From contig NZ_ARWB01000001.1 in the NCBI RefSeq assembly GCF_000384475.1, positions 2,584,176-2,648,175 on the forward strand: a DNA stretch of 64,000 nucleotides. Direction: 5' to 3'. Positions 19,465 through 27,980 of the stretch are shown in pieces (positions within the stretch are counted from its first letter, which is position 1; every line of letters begins with the position of its first letter). This stretch comes from Methylopila sp. M107 (GTDB taxonomy: Bacteria > Pseudomonadota > Alphaproteobacteria > Rhizobiales > Methylopilaceae). A program made the position numbers and the translations under genes. The notes beneath the pieces are model-generated. The model worked only from the letters and a program-made list of their open reading frames with translations, was not told where the DNA came from and searched no databases.

Positions 19465-19489
19465 AAAAGGGCCGGCGCGAGGCCGGCCC
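19465..19489 (-). terminator. leaky terminator/attenuator between precursor peptide gene and hydroxylase gene
   Basis: On the minus strand an 8-bp GC stem (gggccggc / gccggccc, loop of 5) is followed by CTTTT. It begins 27 bases after the stop of the peptide gene and lies 35 bases before the hydroxylase start. Such partial terminators are common after RiPP precursor genes and give excess precursor over enzyme. The role is inferred. Confidence 0.65.
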
Positions 19490-19515
19490 GGATTCAGATG
19501 CGTGTCGAAGCGAGC

Positions 19516-19785
19516 TCAGACCGGCTCGCCGATCTTGGCGCCGAGCTTCGCGCTGGTCGCCGCGTGCAGAAAGTCGACCGGAGCCGTCGCTTCGCCGATC
19601 TTGGCGCCGAGCGTCGCGCCCGTGGCGGCGTTGAGGAATTCGGCCGGGGCCGCGGCCTCGCCGACCTTCGCGCCAAGCGAGGCGCCGAGCGGGGCCGTCG
19701 CGAGATCGGCGTTGGCGGCGAGACGGTCGCTGACCTGTTCGAAGCCGAGCAGACGAGAGAAATCGAGCGTGGTGCGGTCGTCCAT
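19516..19785 (-). CDS. candidate multi-core RiPP precursor with three 22-residue repeats
   Basis: An 89-residue peptide. Residues 1-21 (MDDRTTLDFSRLLGFEQVSD plus R) look like a leader; residues 22-87 are three repeats of exactly 22 residues, each ending LGAK(V/I)GE at 37-43, 59-65 and 81-87. Repeats two and three share A-x-A-P-x-(E/D)-F-L-x-A-A-T-x-A-x-L-G-A-K-I-G-E; the first is more diverged. The peptide ends PV directly after the last repeat. It contains no Cys and no Trp. It is the first gene of a minus-strand group with the HExxH hydroxylase and the ligase. Small size, strict periodicity and partner genes support a peptide substrate with several cores; a structural repeat protein is the alternative. 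I do not recognise a named precursor family. Confidence 0.75.
   Translation of the reverse strand: MDDRTTLDFSRLLGFEQVSDRLAANADLATAPLGASLGAKVGEAAAPAEFLNAATGATLGAKIGEATAPVDFLHAATSAKLGAKIGEPV
19520..19716 (-). repeat. 66-bp tandem repeat inside the precursor gene
   Basis: On the plus strand the motif cgatcttggcgccgagc recurs with a 66-base period (about 19530, 19596) and in a diverged form (cgaccttcgcgccaagc, about 19662). This is the DNA-level basis of the 22-residue protein repeats. Divergence is higher in the copy nearest the leader. Confidence 0.8.
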
Positions 19786-19978
19786 GGAAGCCCCCAGGTC
19801 GCTAGGGCCCGACGCGCGGGCCGTGTCATACGGTCATGCCGTCCGGAGCGCCGGACCGCGCTGTCGCCTGACGGGCGACCGCCTCGAAGGTCGCATGAGC
19901 CGGCGGCGCCGACAAGCCGCAGTTTGCGGCCTCTCTTCACGAAAAGGAGCGGTTTTCAGGGGAGTAGCGAAAAATGGC

Positions 19979-21178
19979 TCAGGCGGCCGCGGACCCGGGG
20001 CCCGAACCTCCGGCGTTCGATCCGCGCTTCTTTTTGCCCTTCCCCTTGCCGCCGCCCTTGTTCTTCGCCGCCGCCTTGGGTTTGGCGGCCGCGCCGAGCT
20101 TGAAGGAGAACAGCCGCTTGGGCTTTTCGCGGAGCGCCTTGAGCCGCTGCGCGTTCTGGATCAGCCCGACGACCTCGTCGACGACCGCGTTGACCTCGGC
20201 AAGCTCGTCCTTCGACGCGCTCGCGGGATCGAACACGTTCTTCACGTAGCTTCGCTCCTGCACGAGTTCCGCCCAGTCCGCGCCGAGGAATCGCCGCGCG
20301 AAACGCTCGTTGCTGTCGCGGTAGTACGCGCGGATCCGCTCGTAGCTGTCCTGGTCGAGGCCGACATAGGGGTCGTCCGTCCAGCCGGAATTCTCGAAAT
20401 GCTTGCGGAAGCGGCGATAGATCCGCTTGTAGAGGCCCATCTTGTGGATGACGCCTTCGGTCCTCGCCAGGATCTGCTGCGCCGCGTAGACGGTCTTGGC
20501 GCCCGCGTTTGGATTGCGGACTTCCGGGACGGGCTCCATCTTCGCGTCCGGCGGAAGGCCGATCCGCCTGGCGAAATCGGCTTCCAGTCCGCCTCTGTAA
20601 GCGGCTTCGAAGGAGCCGGCGCTCAGCGACACCCGCGGGTTGTCGATGATGAGCTCGAGCAGTCGCCAGGGGTCGACCCGGCCGTTGTCGGCGCATTCCT
20701 CGACGAACTCCTCGAAGGTCTGGCGCGCGTAGAGCCGCTTCTGCGTCTGGACGTAGGAGGAGTTGAGCGAGCCGGGCTGGTCGCGCAGGTAGGCGATGAC
20801 GGTCACGCCATAGCCATGGCGTTCGAAAAATTTGAGGATCCGGTCGAGCTTCCGCGGAACCCTGAGCGAGAACGCGAACGCCTCGTTGGTCAGGATGATG
20901 TTCTTCTCGCCCTTTGCCGCGACCGCTTCGAGTTCGGGCCAGAGCTCCGCGCCCGGCAGCAGGGCGCCGTCCTCGCCGACCTCGTTCACGACGACATTGG
21001 CGAAGATGCCGTGGCCGTTGCGGGGACGGCCCTCCAACGACGGCATATGCGGCACGAAATAGCCGAGCCGGTCGAGCTCCGCGAGGTTGCCTTCGATGAA
21101 GTGCGAGATCGTGCTGCTGCCGGTCTTGGGCGGACCGAGATGAAGGTAACAGGTCGGTCGGCCCAGTCTCGCGGTCAT
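19979..21178 (-). CDS. sulfotransferase-like protein with Lys/Gly-rich C-terminal tail
   Basis: A 399-residue cytosolic protein when started at the ATG before TARLGRPTCYLHLGPPKTG. The PAPS 5'-phosphosulfate loop GPPKTGSST is at residues 15-23; a later LRDQPGSLNSSYVQT stretch matches the 3'-phosphate binding segment (R-x-P-x-x-x-x-x-S). The C terminus (about 360-399) is rich in Lys, Gly and Ala and looks disordered. The family transfers sulfate from PAPS to hydroxyl or amine groups of glycans, lipids or peptides. It lies 193 bases upstream of the precursor peptide gene on the same strand, so it may belong to that locus, but the gap could hold a separate promoter. Confidence 0.8.
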   Translation of the reverse strand: MTARLGRPTCYLHLGPPKTGSSTISHFIEGNLAELDRLGYFVPHMPSLEGRPRNGHGIFANVVVNEVGEDGALLPGAELWPELEAVAAKGEKNIILTNEAFAFSLRVPRKLDRILKFFERHGYGVTVIAYLRDQPGSLNSSYVQTQKRLYARQTFEEFVEECADNGRVDPWRLLELIIDNPRVSLSAGSFEAAYRGGLEADFARRIGLPPDAKMEPVPEVRNPNAGAKTVYAAQQILARTEGVIHKMGLYKRIYRRFRKHFENSGWTDDPYVGLDQDSYERIRAYYRDSNERFARRFLGADWAELVQERSYVKNVFDPASASKDELAEVNAVVDEVVGLIQNAQRLKALREKPKRLFSFKLGAAAKPKAAAKNKGGGKGKGKKKRGSNAGGSGPGSAAA

Positions 21179-21303
21179 CCAATGGCTCCGGATGTGACGA
21201 CCGTTGCTAATCGCTTTGAAAAGTCGTGACAAGACGGCGGTATTCTGTTGCCGCCAAGGCTGGGCGATCAAAATGCAGGGGTCTAAGATGCGGGGAGCCG
21301 GCG

Positions 21304-21330
21304 GGGGCGTCGGATTCCGTCCGACGCCCC
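21304..21330 (-). terminator. hairpin after the M4 metallopeptidase gene
   Basis: A perfect 11-bp stem ggggcgtcgga / tccgacgcccc with a 5-base loop starts 14 bases after the peptidase stop on the minus strand. No T run follows, so it may be a weak or Rho-assisted terminator. Confidence 0.45.
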
Positions 21331-21343
21331 ATCGGACGGCCGC

Positions 21344-23563
21344 TCATTCAGCCGTAGCGGCCAGTTCGTCCTTCGAGGCGCCGCAGCCGTAGATCCGGAC
21401 GTCGTCGATGATCCAGCCGTCGGTGGTGCCATAGATGTTGGTCGCCAGCCGGAAGCGGAACTTCACCGACTTGCCGGAGAGCGAAGCCAACGAGATGCGG
21501 CTCGAGGTCCAGCCGCCGGAGAAGCCCGAGAAGGCCTGCTGGCCGGCGATCACATTGCCCGTGCCGGTCTTCAGCGTCACGTTGTAGGGATTGTCGGCGA
21601 ACATGGTCGCCGGCACGCGGGTCCACGCGCCGTTGTCGACGCTGTACTCCACGACGCCGCCCGCATAGGAGCCGGTCGAGTCCGTCGTCAGATTGTAGAA
21701 GTGCGCGAAGCGCAGATAGGCGTCCTTGGGGATCTTGACGCCCTTCACGCCCGCGACGTTGCTGTCGAACTGGCCGAAGCCGAAGCCGTAGATCGAGTGG
21801 GCGTTGCTTGCCGCGTAGTCGTCGATGACCGCCCAGCGGGAGTCCACGGGCTGATACTTGAACTTCGCCGGGTCGGACGCCTCGAAGGTCTCGAGCTGCT
21901 TTTCGGCGACCTTCTTGCCCGCCGAGCAGACCGGCGCCTCCGCCGGGATCGGCCAGAATTGCGGCTGCTTGGTCAATTCGGTCGCGGCGATCGCTGCGGC
22001 GACCTGCTTGCAGTCCTTTTTCTTGAACGCCTTGGTGGCCTTGCCGTTCTTGTCGAGCGGCTTGGTGCCGATCAGGTCCTTGCAGGCCTGGCTGAGCGCG
22101 TTGGCGAGATCGGCGTAATCGCTCGATGACTGCAGGATGAAGGCGTTCACGCGGTAGTAGAGCGCGGCCGACTTGTCGAGGCCGATGCCCTTCACGGTCT
22201 TGCCGTTGAAGCTGCCGCCGTCTGTGATCAGAAACGCCGTCTTGTTGCCGACGCCGCTGTTCCGGTGCACGCCCCCCTGGTCAAGGAAGCTGAAGTCGCC
22301 GGTCCAGAGCGGGCTGGTCATCTTGTCGGGATCGCCGAACTGGGTCGGGTCCTTCATGTTGCGAACCGCGCCGATCGGCAGTTCCTCGCCCAGCAGCCAC
22401 GCAGTCGTTCCATCGACCGACCGCTGGATCAGCTCACCGAAGACGTCCGACAGCGACTCGTTGATGGCGCCGGACTGGTAATAATAGAGCAGGTTCGATG
22501 AGTATTCGGTGAAGCCGTGGCCGAGTTCGTGGCCGACGACGTCCTTGGCGGACGCGTAGTTGGTTCCGTAGACCATCTGCTGGGCGTCGCCGTTCCAGAA
22601 GGCGTTTCTGTAGTTGACGCCGTAACGCACGGTGGAGACGAGCTTCAGGCCCTTGCCGTCGAGGCTGTTGCGGCCGAAGCGGCGCGCGAAGAAGTCGTAG
22701 GTCGCCTCTGCGTAGTTGAAGGCGTTCTTGACGTCCGGGATCGAGCTCGCTCCGGGCGACGACACCGCCTGAGCCGTCGTGCAGGGATACTTGGTGCTGG
22801 TGTTGCCGGCGTCACAGACCGTCTGGGTCGCGTTCGCGGGGGCCGCGTGCTTGGCCTGGTTGAACTGGACCGCGACCTTGCCGCTCTGCGCGTTGACCAG
22901 CACGAATTCATGGATGTCGGGTCGCGCCGACGCAGTGACTTCGACGCGCCAGACCAGCGCCGGCGGCGCCGGCGGCCCCCCGATGATGCGGGCGTCGTGG
23001 ATCGAGAGGACGGGCGTCGACCCCGAAAGTTCCGCCGCCGCGACGCGGTGCGCGCGCGCCGCGCTCGCCACCGCGACTCCGAGGGCCGCCTCGGCCGTCA
23101 CCGAGGGCTGCGTCGAGAGATTGACGTCGCCGACGCTGCGGCCGTTGACGGACTTGACGGCGCGGCTCGCGTCGACCTGCACGTTGAGCTCCGCGCCGAT
23201 GATCGGTACGCCTTGGTAGCTCTGCTGGAACCGAACGAAATCACGTCCGTCCTCGTCCGCGGCCGTCTTCACCGCGACGAGTTCGGACGCGCCCTGGCGC
23301 AGACCGAAAGCCGCGGACTGGCCGTTCAGGAAGTCGGCCGCCGCCTGTTCGGCGCTTACCGCGCCGCCGCGGCGCGAGTCTCCGCGCGACAGCGCCCCGT
23401 CCTCGCTCGTGGACATCCACGTCACGAGCCCCGTGCTGCGGTTCCGGGCGATCTCGACGCCCCCGTCCTCGGCGCGCGTCGGCGCGGCGCCCTGGCTCGC
23501 GAGCAACGCCGCCAGGGCGACGCTCCCCAGGATCTGTTTTGAGGGTTGCATGTGCATTCTCAT
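21344..23563 (-). CDS. secreted M4-family (thermolysin-like) metallopeptidase
   Basis: A 739-residue secreted zinc protease. A signal peptide (SVALAALLASQGAAPTRA) is followed by an FTP/PepSY-type propeptide with RFQQSYQGVPIIGAELNVQV. The catalytic motif HELGH is at about residues 345-349 and the third zinc ligand Glu in NESLSDVFGE near 369. After the peptidase domain comes a Cys-flanked C-terminal beta-sandwich of the immune-inhibitor-A type (WVIDDVRIYGC-like ending), probably for substrate or surface binding. ATGs at 23563, 23557 and 23551 are all possible starts with no strong ribosome binding site. The gene is upstream of the sulfotransferase on the same strand; a role in cleaving the putative peptide product is possible but the hairpin between them suggests a separate unit. 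Confidence 0.9.
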   Translation of the reverse strand: MRMHMQPSKQILGSVALAALLASQGAAPTRAEDGGVEIARNRSTGLVTWMSTSEDGALSRGDSRRGGAVSAEQAAADFLNGQSAAFGLRQGASELVAVKTAADEDGRDFVRFQQSYQGVPIIGAELNVQVDASRAVKSVNGRSVGDVNLSTQPSVTAEAALGVAVASAARAHRVAAAELSGSTPVLSIHDARIIGGPPAPPALVWRVEVTASARPDIHEFVLVNAQSGKVAVQFNQAKHAAPANATQTVCDAGNTSTKYPCTTAQAVSSPGASSIPDVKNAFNYAEATYDFFARRFGRNSLDGKGLKLVSTVRYGVNYRNAFWNGDAQQMVYGTNYASAKDVVGHELGHGFTEYSSNLLYYYQSGAINESLSDVFGELIQRSVDGTTAWLLGEELPIGAVRNMKDPTQFGDPDKMTSPLWTGDFSFLDQGGVHRNSGVGNKTAFLITDGGSFNGKTVKGIGLDKSAALYYRVNAFILQSSSDYADLANALSQACKDLIGTKPLDKNGKATKAFKKKDCKQVAAAIAATELTKQPQFWPIPAEAPVCSAGKKVAEKQLETFEASDPAKFKYQPVDSRWAVIDDYAASNAHSIYGFGFGQFDSNVAGVKGVKIPKDAYLRFAHFYNLTTDSTGSYAGGVVEYSVDNGAWTRVPATMFADNPYNVTLKTGTGNVIAGQQAFSGFSGGWTSSRISLASLSGKSVKFRFRLATNIYGTTDGWIIDDVRIYGCGASKDELAATAE

Positions 23564-23769
23564 CGGACTTGAGGAGCCGGAATCGGAGGGCGCACTCTCC
23601 ACCGGGCGGCGGTCGCCTCCAATCCGTAGAAACACGCACCATGCCGACCTTTCACGTCACGAACCTGGGCGCTCCGGTCAGGTTCTAATCGCGCGCCGCC
23701 GCCCTAGCTTCGACAGCGCCAGCGGGGCGAAATCCCTCTCGCCGCCCGGCTTTCCAGGTCAATCAACCG

Positions 23770-24969
23770 ATGCGTCTGCGGCCCGACACGCTCGCCCTCA
23801 CAGCCGTCCTCGCCGTCCTCACCGCCGTCGGGCCGCTCGCGATCGACATGTACCTGCCTTCGCTGCCGCATCTCACCGCCGCGCTTGGCGCGACGCCGGC
23901 CGAGGGCCAGCTCACCTTGTCGGCGTTTCTCGTGGGCTTTGCGGCCGGCCAGGTGGTCTACGGCCCGCTGTCGGACGCGCGCGGCCGCAAGCCCGTGCTG
24001 CTGGCGAGCCTCACGCTGTTCACCTTCGGCTCCGCGCTCTGCGCGATCGCGCCCACGATCGAGACGCTGATCCTCGCCCGCTTCGTGCAGGCGCTCGGCG
24101 GCGCGGGGCCCGTGGTGCTGGCCCGCTCGATCGTCCGCGACCTCTATTCGGGCCCAAGGGCCGCACGCGAGCTCGCCCGCATGGCCACAATTCTCGGACT
24201 GATACCGGCCGTGGCGCCGCTGATGGGCGGCATGCTCGATCACGTTTTCAGCTGGCGCGCCACCTTCGCCGTTCTGACCGTCCTGCTCGGGCTGGAGATG
24301 CTGATCGTCGCGCTCGCGCTGCCCGAAACGCTCCGCGTCCGCATGGCCGGCGCCGCGAGCCCGCGCGCGGTGCTGGCGAGCTACGGCGTGCTGCTACGCC
24401 ACCGCGGCTTCCTCAGCTATCTCGGACTGACCGCAGTCGCGTTCGCCGGGCTGTTCGCCTACATCTCGACCTCGTCCTTCCTTCTGCAGACAGTGTATGG
24501 GCTGAGTTCCATCGCCTATGGCGCGGCCTTCGCGCTCGGGGTGATCGGCTTCATCGGCGGCACGCTCGCGGCCGGGCCGCTCGTCCGCACGCGCGGCCTC
24601 GACGGCGCAATCGGAGTCGGGTGCGTCGCGGTCGCGATCGGCGGCGCTCTGATGCTCTGCCTCGTCACGCTCGGGCCGAAGACGCCGGCCACCGTGGTCG
24701 CGCCGATGATGGTCTATCTGTTCGGCGTCGGGCTCGTCATGCCGCAAGCGATGGCATCGGCGCTGCAGCCGTTTCCCGAACGCGCGGGCGCGGCCTCCTC
24801 TCTGGTCGGCTTCGCGCAGATGACCTTCGGGGCGATCGTCGGCGTGGCGCTCGGCCGGTCGCTCGGCTCGGCCGGACTGCTGGCGCTGCCGGTCGCGGTC
24901 TCGTTCTTCGGCGCGGCGACGCTCGCGTTGTTCGTGATCTCCCGAAAGGCGAGGTCGGGCGCGGTTTAG
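23770..24969 (+). CDS. MFS multidrug exporter, Bcr/CflA family
   Basis: A 399-residue 12-helix inner-membrane protein. The start MRLRPDTLALTAVLAVLTAV is followed by the Bcr/CflA hallmark GPLAIDMYLPSLP in helix 1 and the loop 2-3 motif GPLSDARGRKPVLL. Helix 5 has the antiporter-type LGLIPAVAPLMGGML. The family exports chloramphenicol, bicyclomycin or other drugs using the proton gradient. It is divergent from the M4 peptidase; the substrate is unknown. Confidence 0.92.
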   Translation: MRLRPDTLALTAVLAVLTAVGPLAIDMYLPSLPHLTAALGATPAEGQLTLSAFLVGFAAGQVVYGPLSDARGRKPVLLASLTLFTFGSALCAIAPTIETLILARFVQALGGAGPVVLARSIVRDLYSGPRAARELARMATILGLIPAVAPLMGGMLDHVFSWRATFAVLTVLLGLEMLIVALALPETLRVRMAGAASPRAVLASYGVLLRHRGFLSYLGLTAVAFAGLFAYISTSSFLLQTVYGLSSIAYGAAFALGVIGFIGGTLAAGPLVRTRGLDGAIGVGCVAVAIGGALMLCLVTLGPKTPATVVAPMMVYLFGVGLVMPQAMASALQPFPERAGAASSLVGFAQMTFGAIVGVALGRSLGSAGLLALPVAVSFFGAATLALFVISRKARSGAV

Positions 24970-25046
24970 GATCGCCGCCGCGAGGTTGCAGGCGTGTGGC
25001 CGGGCGCTGTCTGGATCAAGTCCGGACCGGTCTGTACTGTCGGGCG

Positions 25047-25955
25047 ATGAGATCGAATTCCGGAACGGCTCTGGCCATCGTCGCCATGATCGGAGGGCTC
25101 GCCGCGACCTCCGCCACCGCGCAGACGGCCGCGCCTCCGGCCGATCGCAAGCAGTGGACCGCGGTCATCCGCGACGCGTTCGCGGCGCAAAAGCCCGCGA
25201 TCGAATCGATACGCGGCGTCACGGGCGTTCTGCGGCCGGAGCTTTCCATTACCATCCGATCTGACGGCTCCGTCGCCGATGTGAGCGTGAAACGGCCTTC
25301 CGGGTTCCAGGGCGCTGACGACGCCGCGATCCAGATGGTGAGGAATGCGGACCCGCTTCCCGCCTTCACGGCGGACATGCCGAAGGACGACCTGACGTTC
25401 ACGCTGCCGGTCAATTTCAGCTTCGCGCCAAAAGCGGAGGAGGATGCGCGGCTGTTCGTGGACACGAAGGACGGCGTGCGCCTGGAAGTCCAGGCACCCC
25501 TGTATCTGCGCCCGGTTTCTGACGCGCCCGCGTTCGACGCGTTCGTAGAGGTTGTGGCGGGCAAAGAGCCGCCGCCATTCGCGGCCGCCGGTGAGCCGAT
25601 CTGCGCGGTTGGGTTCAACAAAGAGGCCGTCGGACTGTCTCGGCCTGCGCAGTCCGAACTGAACGCGCCGGACCGCCTCGACCCGGCCAGGGACGAAGCA
25701 ATCCTGTTTTTCTCTGGGAAAGGGCTCGAGGTCGAGCGCTCCGAGACCACGGATTATCGGTCGACCAAGCTTGTCGAGCTCTATCTGAAACCAAAGCCGG
25801 GAGGCGAGACCCCGGATCGGCGCTTCTATCAGGCGTCGTTCGGCTATCCCGACGGGCGCGTCACGATCTTCTGCTCTTCCGACGAGAAGGGCAGGACGGC
25901 GGCGCTCGACGCCTATCGCTCCATCCGAGACGGTTTCAGCTTCGCGCCGAAGTGA
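25047..25955 (+). CDS. secreted protein with TonB C-terminal-like domain
   Basis: A 302-residue protein starting at the ATG before RSNSGTALAIVAMIGGLAAT, a Sec signal peptide ending near TAQ (residue 25). Residues about 55-120 (LSITIRSDGSVADVSVKRPS, DDAAIQMVRNADPLPAF, FTLPVNFSF) follow the TonB/TolA C-terminal beta-alpha-beta pattern. The remaining 170 residues carry two cysteines and no family I recognise. It is not next to exbB/exbD or a TonB receptor, and it lacks an N-terminal membrane anchor that is retained, so it is probably a soluble periplasmic protein. Longer upstream reading in this frame overlaps the MFS gene and is not coding. Confidence 0.75.
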   Translation: MRSNSGTALAIVAMIGGLAATSATAQTAAPPADRKQWTAVIRDAFAAQKPAIESIRGVTGVLRPELSITIRSDGSVADVSVKRPSGFQGADDAAIQMVRNADPLPAFTADMPKDDLTFTLPVNFSFAPKAEEDARLFVDTKDGVRLEVQAPLYLRPVSDAPAFDAFVEVVAGKEPPPFAAAGEPICAVGFNKEAVGLSRPAQSELNAPDRLDPARDEAILFFSGKGLEVERSETTDYRSTKLVELYLKPKPGGETPDRRFYQASFGYPDGRVTIFCSSDEKGRTAALDAYRSIRDGFSFAPK

Positions 25956-25974
25956 CGCCGCTGCGTTCCCGACG

Positions 25975-26385
25975 TCAGTCGTCGTCGTCGCGATCGACCG
26001 TATGCGGAACCTGTCCCGCAGATTCGCCCATCGACGGCCGGCCGGCGGCGCGGCGCGCCAATGCGGCCTGATCGGATTTCGGCAGTTTCTGCGCGATCCC
26101 ATAAAGCCGCTCGCGGCGGTCCATCTCGTCATAGACGTCCTGAGGCGAGACGCCGGTCGCCGACCAGAGCACGGCGAGATTGTAGATGAGGTCAGCGCTT
26201 TCGCGGATCAGCGCCTCGCGGGCGCCGATGACGGCTTCGATCGCGACCTCGGCGGCCTCCTCGGCCACCTTCTTCGCCATCTTGTTGACGCCCTCGCTCT
26301 TGAGGCGCGCGGTCCTGGAAAACGCCGGGTTCTCCTCGCTGGCGTCGCAAGCGGCCCTGAAGAGCCTGTCGATCGAATCGCTCAT
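25975..26385 (-). CDS. hisE: phosphoribosyl-ATP pyrophosphohydrolase
   Basis: A 136-residue MazG-fold enzyme that hydrolyses phosphoribosyl-ATP to phosphoribosyl-AMP in histidine synthesis. The helix pairs ENPAFSRTARLKSEGVNKMA and AKKVAEEAAEVAIEAVIGAR plus ESADLIYNLAVLW contain the EExxE and ExxD metal-binding residues. The start at MSDSIDRLFRAA is chosen over a longer frame because it begins the conserved domain. The C-terminal 40 residues are an acidic extension ending in DRDDDD. No other his gene is adjacent. Confidence 0.87.
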   Translation of the reverse strand: MSDSIDRLFRAACDASEENPAFSRTARLKSEGVNKMAKKVAEEAAEVAIEAVIGAREALIRESADLIYNLAVLWSATGVSPQDVYDEMDRRERLYGIAQKLPKSDQAALARRAAGRPSMGESAGQVPHTVDRDDDD

Positions 26386-26623
26386 CGGCCTGCAATAACC
26401 CGTTAACCCGTCCATTGCGTGACGGTTTCGTTTACGAATCATTTACATAACGCGGCCGAGCGCGTTTCGCGTATGCAGTTTCCCTTAGACGCTCGGTGAA
26501 GACCGGTTTCGGCGACGCTTTCCGCTTCTTTTGAAGTCGCGGCCAACCGTCTATGACGGCGGCGCAGTTGCCCCTATAGTGCGGCGGCCGAGGGCCCCGC
26601 GCCCGCCCCTCTCCGGACCCTAC

Positions 26624-27967
26624 ATGCCGATCGTCGACATCGCCGTTGTTCTGGGCCTTGTGCTCCTGAACGGCTTCTTCGCCCTGTCGGAGCTCGCCAT
26701 CGTCTCGGCCCGCAAGCCACGTCTGCGGATGATGGCGGACAGCGGCGACAAAGGGGCCGAACGGGCCATCAAGCTCGCCGACGACCCGTCGAGCTTCCTG
26801 TCCTCCGTCCAGATCGGCATCACGCTGATCGCGATCCTGACCGGCGTGGTCGGCGAAAGTTCGCTCGCAGACCCGTTCGCCGAGTTCCTGCGCGCCAACA
26901 CCGGCCTCGACAAATATGCGGGCCCGGTCGCGAGCATCCTGGTCGTGTTCGGCATCGGCTATCTGTCGCTGATCCTCGGTGAGCTGGTCCCGAAGCGCGT
27001 CGCGCTGTCGAACCCGGAGACGATCGCGTCCTTCGTGGCGGGGCCGCTGTCCTTCGTCGCCGCGCTTGGCCGGCCCTTCGTGATCGTGCTCAACATCTCG
27101 TCCGCGCTCGTGCTGAAGCTGCTGCGCGTCAAGGAACAGGACGGCTCGAACGTCACCGAGGAAGAGGTGCGCAGCGTGATCGCCGAGGGCGTCGCGGCCG
27201 GTTCGATCGAGCCGGTCGAGAAGCGCATGATCGAGGGGGTGCTCGGCCTCGCCGACCGTCCAGTGCGCTCCATCATGACGCCGCGCCGCGAGGTGTTCTG
27301 GGTCGACGCGACCGACGATCTCGAGACCATCAAGACCGAACTCGCCGAAAGCCCGTTCTCGCGCGTCGTCGTCGGCAAGGACGGCTCCGTCGACGACCCG
27401 GTCGGCATCCTGCACAAGAAGGACGTGCTCGCGCGCGTGCTGTCGGGTCAAGTCTTCGACGTCGCCACTGAGGTCAAGGACCCGCTCTACGTGCCCGAAG
27501 GCGCCTCGGCGCTGTCGCTGCTGGAACTGTTCAAGTCGCAGCCGTCCTCGACCGCCTTCGTGGTCGATGAGTTCGGCGGTTTCGAAGGCATCGTCACCTC
27601 GCACGACGTGCTGGGCGCGATCGCCGGCGCGCTTCCGGAAGAACACGAGACGGCGGAAGACAAGGACATCCGCCGCCGCGAGGACGGCTCCTACATGGTC
27701 GACGGCCGCGCCTCGCTCGACACGGTGACCGAGACCTTCGCGTTCCGGATCCCGGAAAACGCGCAGGGCGAGTTCCACACCGCGGCGGGCCTCGTCATCG
27801 CGGAGCTCGGCCGCATCCCGAACGAGGGCGACACGATCGACGTCGGCGGCTGGATCGTCGAGGTGATCGACATGGACGGCCCGCGCGTCGACAAGCTGAT
27901 GTTCCGCGCCCGCGCGGCCGCGCATGGCGACGCCGGGGCGACGACGTCCGCCGGCGTTGGCGCCTGA
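26624..27967 (+). CDS. CNNM/CorC-type membrane protein with CBS pair (hemolysin-family)
   Basis: A 447-residue protein. N-terminal DUF21/CNNM membrane domain (VDIAVVLGLVLLNGFFALSE, then three further helices up to about residue 150), a CBS pair (RSIMTPRREVFWVDATDDLE; VPEGASALSLLELF) and a C-terminal CorC_HlyC domain (FHTAAGLVIAELGRIPNEGD). Proteins of this type are linked to magnesium or cobalt efflux; the hemolysin name is historical. The ATG at 26624 is chosen because it begins the first membrane helix. Confidence 0.9.
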   Translation: MPIVDIAVVLGLVLLNGFFALSELAIVSARKPRLRMMADSGDKGAERAIKLADDPSSFLSSVQIGITLIAILTGVVGESSLADPFAEFLRANTGLDKYAGPVASILVVFGIGYLSLILGELVPKRVALSNPETIASFVAGPLSFVAALGRPFVIVLNISSALVLKLLRVKEQDGSNVTEEEVRSVIAEGVAAGSIEPVEKRMIEGVLGLADRPVRSIMTPRREVFWVDATDDLETIKTELAESPFSRVVVGKDGSVDDPVGILHKKDVLARVLSGQVFDVATEVKDPLYVPEGASALSLLELFKSQPSSTAFVVDEFGGFEGIVTSHDVLGAIAGALPEEHETAEDKDIRRREDGSYMVDGRASLDTVTETFAFRIPENAQGEFHTAAGLVIAELGRIPNEGDTIDVGGWIVEVIDMDGPRVDKLMFRARAAAHGDAGATTSAGVGA

Positions 27968-27980
27968 CGAAAAGCCTTCG

